A stretch of DNA of 64,000 nucleotides. Origin: Salvator merianae (lineage: Eukaryota > Chordata > Lepidosauria > Squamata > Teiidae). Shown here piece after piece: positions 56,819 through 64,000 of this stretch; within the stretch, counting starts at the first letter, position 1, and every line of letters starts with the position of its first letter. The position numbers were made by a program, and so were the translations under genes. The stretch spans positions 44,084,521 to 44,148,520 of the forward strand of contig QVOM02000119.1 in assembly GCA_003586115.2 (NCBI GenBank), read 5' to 3'. The notes under the pieces are model-generated. The model was not told the DNA's origin. It did not search any database and worked only from the letters and a program-made list of their open reading frames with translations.

Positions 56819-57915
56819 AGTCATTGTGACTGTCCATTCACGTGGTCGGGAAAGTATTATTTGTTTTTGTTTTTAAAACCATCCAGTTACCAGTCAATTC
56901 CATGTGATTCCACTTGAGAGGAAGGGTGTATCATTCATTACATAATGTAGTATGTTAGTGCAATCGCTATAGCAAACAGAAAAGCAAATACTGGGTTTCT
57001 TTGAAACGTTTGATCACAGCATAGTTGCATGTTGACTTACAGGGTGTGGGAGAAGCAGAGTTCTTTCTGAACACTCAACGCGGGAATTAAGAAGGACACA
57101 TTTAAAGAGCAGATACCAGCAAACAAGAGAAAGAGATCGGAATGAGAAGCAGGCGGGGTCGTAGAGAGGGCAAAGCAGTGAGGAATCCATAGAAGTTGGC
57201 ATAAAACGCAAGGCAAGCTCATCTGTGGGACAGAAAAAGATGAATTTAGGGAGCAGCATCCAACTGGCTCAGATCAATGTGTCATCTAGACAAGTAACAT
57301 CTCTGATACTTGTGAAAGAATTTAGATAAAAGTCTTTCCAGATTTTCAGACCAGGATTTTCCTCAGTCTTTCCTGAAAATACAGCTTTGTTCAAAGGGAA
57401 CACTTTGCCATCGGCAGAACACAAGGCCCAAGGTCCACATGACCTCATGATGCAGTGGGTTTGCTCGCCAAGTGCTGCCTCCACACAGTTCAGCACTCAG
57501 TCAGCCAGCACCCCACCCTAAGTGCTCTTTAGAATGCTATGACTGCAAGCGGGGAGTAAGCACCCTAGCATCACTTACTCTCACTCTCCTGGCAGCCTCA
57601 GCACTACCACCACTGATTGTGAGGACATATCTGATCTATTTTGTCGAAACTGCATGACCAGCACTGTGTCTTCAAATGCAGGAAATGGCCCCTTCTGAGG
57701 CATTTCTTCTGTTTGAACACACCTGTTTGTATAATTGTAGTGCTCTTCTTATTGCACTGTATGACAATACAGTTGGTTAGCGTGCTGCTGGCAACATTGT
57801 CCAGATTTTGCAACTGACATATTTCTTCGCCCTGCAGATGGGCACTGACTTACACCAGCTTATGGTGCAGTCATTAAAAACACTTGGGTAGAAACCAGGA
57901 ACTTTCCCACGCTGA
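56819..57915. other. Intergenic, nothing recognised
   Basis: No supported feature. Confidence 0.5.
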
Positions 57916-58330
57916 GGGCCTGTTCGCACTTGAGTGCAAATGCAATCTGTATTTTGCAGAGGCCCAGACATTCACAAGCATCTGAAGACACTCTTGACGG
58001 TTCCTAGCTGTGGACAACTAAATTGTTGTCCACAGCTGGACTGGAAGCAACTGGACTGCTCCCAGTATACAGCGTGTGCATCTACTTCTGGGTGCAAACA
58101 CTGAAGGCCTTGGTACAGCTGTGGCTGCACAGTCATGCCCCATGTTCCCAGGCACCATGGCAGTGGTCAGACATTTCTGCAGCCACTGTCATGGCAGGTG
58201 GCCAGCATTGGCACCACGAGTCCTGGATACCCAGTTCTGGGCTGTTCCAGACTTCACAGTGTAGATGGTCATCCAACCGTTTGGTCTGTTCCACCTTAGA
58301 ATGGGATAATTATGAAAGTGTGAACAGGAT
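57916..58330. mobile_element. Non-autonomous DNA element, family F/C copy with inner hairpin
   Basis: The left end is GGGCCTGTTCGCACTTGAGT; the right end reads back as ATCCTGTTCACACTTTCATA. It contains a perfect 13-bp stem AGCTGTGGACAAC (58006-58018) and GTTGTCCACAGCT (58025-58037), and the reverse complement of the inner part of 4512-4861. The open frame across it is incidental. Confidence 0.6.
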
Positions 58331-60284
58331 TTCATTAGACCAGTGCAGCAGAGCCCCTGGAATGCTTCATTTGCAATGCACCCCTTTTGGATACATAGGC
58401 AAAGACGACAGGGAAACTATGATCCCTGGGCAACTCAGAGCTTCCATGCCCTAATTCCTAAGCTCTTTTCATTGTCTTTTGATACAAAAGGATATCTTTA
58501 TCTTTTTCTATCATACCAAATCTGAATGGCATCAAAAACGATTAGATGGGCTCATTCATCTATATCACTCAAATCAAATCACAAAATTACACAACATAGC
58601 CCAGTAGTGCAAGACTGGTGATACTGGAAAACCAATATACATTGCACTAATGTTGGCAAAGTGTTTGCAACAAACTAGGTCATTAATGAGGATAACTTGT
58701 TCAATTTTTGAAAACTGCTGGCAATGGGATAAGGATGATTTCTCCAAACTTTATGCAAATTATGTTCAGCATAAAATTATGGAGGCTATATGAGCAGCTG
58801 CTAGACATGATAGGATTTGGACAGTCAACTTCTCAAGAACCTCCAGAAGCAGAGTGCTTTCCCATCCGACCTGTATTCTTTCCAGAGCCATCTTTTTTGG
58901 CATCGTGAGAAAAAAGATGCCGTCTATGTGAGCTGTCCACAGGATCTGCAAACAAACTCACTTGAATACCACTAGCTTAGTGGACCTAAAAGAAATAATT
59001 TTCCTATAGGTCATCTTTTCTAGCTAGCATACTTAGGTTTACTGGCTTAGTTCTGCTTACGCATTGATAATAACAGAATTAATGCAGCTACAGTGATTGT
59101 TTCCAGGTGTGGCAGGACATTTTTGTGCTGAAAGGTCAACCTCTGGCCAGCATTAGGGCAGGGCAAGCATATGGCCATGTGCCAGATGTTGCCATTTCTC
59201 AACCCACCCTCCAAAAGTGTCAGTGTCCTGAGAAGCTAAAAAGATCTATTCCAAAAGCAATCCATTCAGAAGTTCAAAATGGGCAAACATCTGACTGATG
59301 TCCTCATACTGTCCCTTCATCTGGAATTTGAGTATGTATACTTTCAGATGTATTTCAAATCCCTCACCAGCAAGGCCAATGAGAGAACTCATCTTTGAGA
59401 GCAGAGTTCCTCGTGCAGTGACAATGGGCCAGGGGGGACAGACAAGGTCAAACTGAAGTTCCATCAGTTTGATGGAGAATCTCAAACCCCCATGCAGGCT
59501 TCCACCCTCTACTAGTGGCTCCATTCACCCTCATATAGGGCTGCAAGAGGATGGAGCCTTACAAAGTAAGACATCAGTTGACTTTGTGCGAGAAATCCAC
59601 ATGCCTATCTTTAAAGAAAATGAGAAGAATAAGCAGAAATTTAGCCAGAAGTGTTTTGTACACTATTCAAGTGCCAGAAGATGTCGTACCCAAGCACCAG
59701 AAAGGTCCAATATTCTGCAAACTAACCCCAGGAAAGCACAATAGAAATAGCACTTCTTTATATCATGTAGAGACCCAGTAGAAACTGATGCGAAGTATCA
59801 AAGTATAATGACAAATTATAGAATGTGTTAAAAGCTGAAGTGAAGAAAGTTTAACTCTTCTACTACCATCCACAGTGTCTTAGCCAGCAACACTAGGATG
59901 GAAGATTAAAAAATATATATATTTTTTTAAAAAGTCAACTCTACTGATGTAAAATTTAAAAACTAATCAAGAGTTGCAATGGAGGGAATTAGGCAAAGGC
60001 CTCTCCAGTGACATGCTGCAAAATCACAGCATTTCCTGCCTTTCCACAACATTTTGATAGGAGTAATTCTGGGGAGGAAGGAAGAATTCTGCAGGGGAAG
60101 AAGGGAGAGAGAGGAGTGAAAGTGGGTTCTCATCTCTTCCTACTCCCTTTCTCTTCTATTTTTCAACTGGGAGAAAGAGCTTCTAGAGAAGAGGCAGTCT
60201 GAGCCCTCTCCCCCCACATGCCAGTTGGGGCAAAAGTCCCGTGCAGGAAGTGTTGGAGATATCAGGAAAATGATGCTGATATTA
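58331..60284. other. Intergenic, nothing recognised
   Basis: No exon-like block or repeat landmark was found. Confidence 0.5.
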
Positions 60285-60800
60285 GGCTTGTTCACATTTA
60301 TCTGAGAAACAGCCCAGTGTGGAGTCTAATCCTCTTCAGACCCCTCTATGCCACACATTAGGATAGAAGAGAGAGGTCCCACCCCCTCCCTGGGCCGATC
60401 TATTTGCATAAGGCCAGTCTAAGTTGCAAAAATGACCACCAATACTGGTCTGGTTATTACAGGTCTACCAGCATTCTAGCGACCCATAAAACAGAACAGG
60501 GAGGTGCACAGTTCTGGTTTATCAGGGGGACAGATTTCAGAAGCACACCGAATTGCACCACTGAAATGAATCCTCAGAGGGAACTGAGGATTAGGAACTT
60601 CAGGCCCTAGCACTCGGAGAACCCGGAAGTGGTTCCAGAGATCACGTGATGTCTGGAGCCACTGTGGTGGAATGCTGTACTGGGACAGTCTTCCAAACGT
60701 AGAAGGCTTATCCCAGTACTTTGGAGCCATTCCTGCCACCAGACCAAATCCAAGCTGGACTCGTTCTCCTGGACCAGTCCGCTAAAGTGTGTGTGGAAAT
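60285..60800. mobile_element. Non-autonomous DNA element, family E copy
   Basis: It starts GGCTTGTTCACATTTATCTG and ends near AAGTGTGTGTGGAAATTGTC. Inner words CAGGTCTACCAGCATTCTAG and AGGATTAGGAACTTCAGGCC correspond to other family E copies. Ends are decayed. Confidence 0.45.
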
Positions 60801-61950
60801 TGTCACTTCCCTGGAGCCTAAGGTTATCCTAATACATAGGATAGCCTCCATACACTGTAGTCTAAGTGTAGCTCCTTCCCTCACAGGACTACACAGTTGC
60901 TCATCTATCTCACCAAATCTACCTCTACCGCTGTCTATGCCCTCTTCCCATCAACAGATGACTTGGAGAAGCAACTACCTGCGAGGAGCAGAAAGAAAAG
61001 CAGCCACAGAGATTGAAATGTTCATTGAGGGGCATCTTGGTGCCTCAGGACTCAAGAACCTACGGGCAGCAGTGCCATCGCTTCTCTCCTAAACCTCGTT
61101 AGGATTTCTGCACATGTGCAGACTGCATACAAAATGTATATTGCACCAGCAGAAATGAATAGAAGAACAAATGATCAATATGCGATATATAAATTATTTA
61201 TTAAATGACCAATATCCTTAGTACAGTGTAAGAAATAAACAAATAAATATTATAATACACTTACAAGTACATAGATCAAAGAAAAAAAGGAGGAAAGGAT
61301 AAAATAATATACATCTCTTTCTATAGGTTTAGGAACAAAATCCAGTCAAAATTATGTTCATGTATCCCACGTAGTTCATCAGAAGCAGTGTAAACACAAG
61401 CCTACTATATCCATTAAGAACAATGAGATCTAACAAAACTTCATTTTGCTGGCCAGTGTCATATGTTTCAGAAGCAATTGGTAATTTCTTTTTCTTTTTC
61501 ATTAAAACCTGAGTCATATTTCCAGCATTCATCCTCAATCAGAGTCATCTTCTAATAGTAATCCTACAATGCACTCAGTTCTCTGATTTTTTTGTAGCTA
61601 ACATGCACCAGAACCAGATCTGGGGGTGGAGAACTACCATTCAAATGAGTTTAAAGGAAAAATCATCAGCCACCTTGATAGACACAACTCTATGCAGACT
61701 GAGAACATATAGTGGCCATGATGGGATTGGGCTGTCTGTTGCAAAAAGGAAGATGAAAAACTGGAAGGTGGAGGTCATAGAACAAAGAGTAGCTAAAACC
61801 CTCCCTTGTTTTTCCTGAAATGTTTTGAATTAACTCTTGAAAAAGATTTAATGTCATTCTTACTCCTTGATAAACAACAGCAGCTGAGGTACCCTATGTA
61901 GTATTTGAGGGTACACCTGTGCTAGCAAGGTGCCTGTGAAAATATCTGAG
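60801..61950. other. Intergenic, nothing recognised
   Basis: A (AAAT)n-like AT-rich stretch lies at about 61185-61260. No gene is supported. Confidence 0.5.
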
Positions 61951-62099
61951 GCCCTTTCTGCACTAGGCCTTATTCCGTATTAAATTGCAGAATTGGAGCC
62001 TGTCATCTACCGGGGACCTGCCATAGTCTGCACTAACATGTGGACGCCAGGCTCCTATACTAAAATAGAATTCAGAATAAGGGCCAGTGTAGAAAGGGC
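61951..62099. mobile_element. Palindromic foldback MITE, family A copy 5
   Basis: It runs from GCCCTTTCTGCACTAGGCCT, TATTCCGTATTAAATTGCAG to CAGAATAAGGGCCAGTGTAG and AAAGGGC. The arms are more decayed than in copies 3 and 4. Confidence 0.65.
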
Positions 62100-63322
62100 T
62101 AAAGATCCAGCAAAACAAAGATGTTGCTGAAACAGAGTGATACTTATTACAAAAACATTAAATAAAATTAAGATCAAATTTACCAGAATCTTTCCTGTCT
62201 GTCTGACAAGGTTTAGAGGGGAAGAAAGGCACCACTTGGATCATAAATTGAAACTGGGTCAGAAAGAACAGCTCTAGTTCTACTTCTAGTTCTAGAATTA
62301 CAGCTGTTTCTGAATATCCCTGAAAATTAATGCTTCAGAAAGAAGGCAGAGTGTAGTTAATAAGGAGCAAGTCCAGCTCTTTCCCAGAAGCTCAGGAAGC
62401 AAAAGGGGCTATTTTGGAGTGTTTGGCTAGCTCTTTGTTTATTGTTGTATTCTGTAAATATTTTGGTTCTCAACTGGTACGTTACAAGGGGCCTATTCTG
62501 CTATCTTCTAACCCTGAAAAGCAAATGTAGTTATAAATCTGGCCAGGACTATGAAAAGTCACTAAGCATTTTAGTAGAATTCATTCCATTAACAGAAAGA
62601 TATCCTTTTCCAACTTGTATATGGCAAAAAGCTAAGATAGAGAAACCTCAACAGAATTGAGATAAATCATGGATCTTGTTTGGACAGCTGTCTGCTGCAC
62701 AGCTACAAGGTACATTCACCCAAGGTAAATTGAGTGACCCAAAGGCAACCAGAACATATTTCCATCAAATGCAGTCACACACATCTTGGTCTCCTGGGGA
62801 TGCAGGATGAGGAGCTCTGAGGGCAACTCTCTGCCATTGTATGAAATGGAGACAGTGGGTGAGGCCTCATCTCCACATCCAGGTGGAGGTGATGGGGATG
62901 AAGGAGGCACTGCAGAAAGAAGGCACCCACCTGGTCTCCATTTTGTAATGAGGAGGCACAGCGGAATGGCGCCACCTCCATGCAGAGTGGGAGAAAGTGC
63001 CCTGCAAAGAGGCACTTGGGCCAGGGATTGTGTCAGAAAAGGGGCCAGCATAGTTGCCGCAGAGTGCCCGCTGCTGCTGAACATGGAGACAGGGCAGCAG
63101 TGGGCACCTTCTTTGACCCACAGAGGTGCCTGGAACTAGTAAGTGGAGATGTGGCCTGATTCTTCAGTACACCTTCTGGGGTTGTAAATGCCTCTCTCAT
63201 GGATGTGGAGGAAGAGCAGAAACAGAACGAAACCTTTGCGATCACAAATATTAAATCTAGAGCATGAGCATGATACTAAGAAGTTCTACTTTCTATTTCA
63301 TGCTAGAATTGATGCTTAAGTG
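62100..63322. other. Intergenic or distal GPRC5A 3' UTR, nothing recognised
   Basis: A minus-strand AATAAA (plus TTTATT) lies at 62438-62443 and would serve a long GPRC5A 3' UTR. The moderately GC-rich stretch 62700-63130 has open frames on both strands without family features. Confidence 0.4.
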
Positions 63323-63518
63323 ATGCCTCCATGTTGGAGAGGCAAGCAGAATGTCTCTAAAGGCCCTTTGCAGGGAGTAGATAGCAGGTGAGCGGATAGC
63401 CTTTGTCTTCTGCTTGCGAATGCCCAGAAGCAATTGGTGGGCCACTGGATGAGACAGGATCCTGCACTAGATCAGCTGTGGCCGGATCCAGAAGGGCTCC
63501 TCTTATGTTCTTATGCTT
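63323..63518 (+). mobile_element. L3-like CR1 LINE 3' UTR fragment
   Basis: It runs from GATGCCTCCATGTTGGAGAG through CAGAAGCAATTGGTGGGCCA and CACTAGATCAGCTGTGGCCG to TCCTCTTATGTTCTTATG. This is the third plus-strand copy of this end in the window. Confidence 0.8.
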
Positions 63519-63772
63519 CGAAAGAGCAAGCTTAAAACAGAAAAGTCAATCCTGGAGAAAAGAATGGTTAAAGGTCAAAAGGAAGGAGGTGGGCTTATTA
63601 GAGTCACAGTTACAGGAAGAGCAAATGTCCCAAAGGGCCTATAAGGAATCAGTAGATAAGGGACTATGAAGAATGAAAAATAAAGTGCCTCATGTGCAGA
63701 CACAAAATGGTGTACAGGAGGAAAAGAAAGCAATCTTCCTTCATCCACTGTAGTGCTGAGTTCTATTCCTGA

Positions 63773-63865
63773 TTTAATAAAACCGAAGCACCAATAGGTA
63801 TCTGTGTTGGCCACCAGCATCTCCGCCCATATTATACAGCTTTGTTCATGTTCTTTGTGGATCTG
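63773..63865 (-). promoter_or_regulatory. GPRC5A: Proximal GPRC5A 3' UTR with ATTAAA
   Basis: On the minus strand an ATTAAA (plus TTTAAT, 63773-63778) lies 88 bp after the GPRC5A stop codon. It is the nearest poly(A)-signal variant; the canonical hexamer is 1.4 kb further. Which one is used cannot be told from sequence. Confidence 0.35.
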
Positions 63866-63958
63866 TTACTGGTCACCTTTTCCTCCAGAATAGCCTTGAT
63901 ATGGGCTGGTCCGTGTTTTAGGCCGTGGGATGGAGAAATCCTGTTGGGGTTCAAGGTT
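63866..63958 (-). CDS. GPRC5A: GPRC5A last coding exon (partial gene)
   Basis: GPRC5A (RAI3) is a retinoic-acid-inducible class C group 5 orphan receptor. This exon was found by reading the minus strand at the window edge. The acceptor is a long pyrimidine run ending TTTTTTTCCAG (AG at 63959-63960), followed in phase 0 by NLEPQQDFSIPRPKTRTSPY and QGYSGGKGDQ, then TAA at 63866-63868. The P.Q..FSIPR......SPY..Y pattern matches the C-terminus of mammalian GPRC5A as I recall it, including the position of the tyrosines. The earlier exons, with the seven membrane segments, lie beyond 64000. The gene is tail-to-tail with GPRC5D, as in human. Confidence 0.85.
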   Translation of the reverse strand, partial: NLEPQQDFSIPRPKTRTSPYQGYSGGKGDQ

Positions 63959-64000
63959 CTGGAAAAAAAGAAGAATTAGAATATTAACACTAAGGGGGAA

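Noticed and set aside
58023..58454. 143-codon plus-strand open frame
   Set aside because: It lies mostly inside a non-autonomous DNA element that recurs in reverse at 4512-4861.
62716..63139. Overlapping open frames on both strands (about 120 codons each)
   Set aside because: GC-richer non-coding DNA; no motifs, no splice continuity with GPRC5A, and all frames look equally random.

Overview
This is a 64 kb window of a vertebrate nuclear genome, most likely a squamate reptile (lizard or snake). The genes are split into short exons with canonical GT/AG junctions in long AT-rich introns. The repeats are a sauropsid/squamate mixture: CR1 with an (ATTCTATG)-type tail, an L3-like CR1 lineage, L2-like LINEs, a BovB (RTE) 3' end, a Sauria-type tRNA-derived SINE, hAT and Tc1/mariner MITEs, and one solo LTR. 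The squamate call rests mainly on BovB plus the SINE with a BovB-like tail. The species cannot be named.

Three protein-coding genes are present, and all three match the conserved block HEBP1 - GPRC5D - GPRC5A (human 12p13). HEBP1 (heme-binding protein 1) is on + at 668-9154; its first coding exon lies left of the window and the last three exons are here. GPRC5D (orphan class C seven-transmembrane receptor) is complete on + at 32594-36204, with one large exon and two small ones. The last coding exon of GPRC5A is on - at 63866-63958, and the rest of that gene lies beyond the right edge. The layout HEBP1(+) GPRC5D(+) GPRC5A(-) is the human order and orientation read from the other side. This supports GPRC5D versus GPRC5A naming independently of sequence similarity.

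Layout. 1-9315: HEBP1 exons 2-4 and 3' UTR. The large third intron holds a palindromic MITE, several other MITE-like pieces and a 2.4 kb CR1 on the - strand with a nearly intact ORF2. 9316-32590: intergenic. It is mostly unrecognised sequence to 13 kb, then a repeat-rich stretch: SINE, BovB end, solo LTR with perfect 6-bp duplication, L2-like LINE carrying a nested MITE, and a hAT MITE with perfect 8-bp duplication. A (TTCTC)n microsatellite sits 235 bp before the GPRC5D start codon. 32594-36204: GPRC5D, with a Tc1/mariner MITE in intron 1. 36205-63865: intergenic between two tail-to-tail receptor genes. It holds a 37-bp minisatellite, L3/CR1 fragments in both orientations and an apparent concentration of ~0.4-0.6 kb non-autonomous elements whose ends resemble GGGCC..TTC.CACTT.

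HEBP1 is a cytosolic tetrapyrrole-binding protein and precursor of a chemotactic peptide. The GPRC5 genes encode plasma-membrane orphan receptors. They are neighbours by ancestry and nothing here suggests a shared pathway. I found no CRISPR, no free-standing RNA gene and no new coding system. The notable material is the hidden small exons, the dated insertions with target duplications, and an apparently undescribed set of foldback MITE families. All comparisons with known proteins and repeat consensuses are from memory, because no search could be run.
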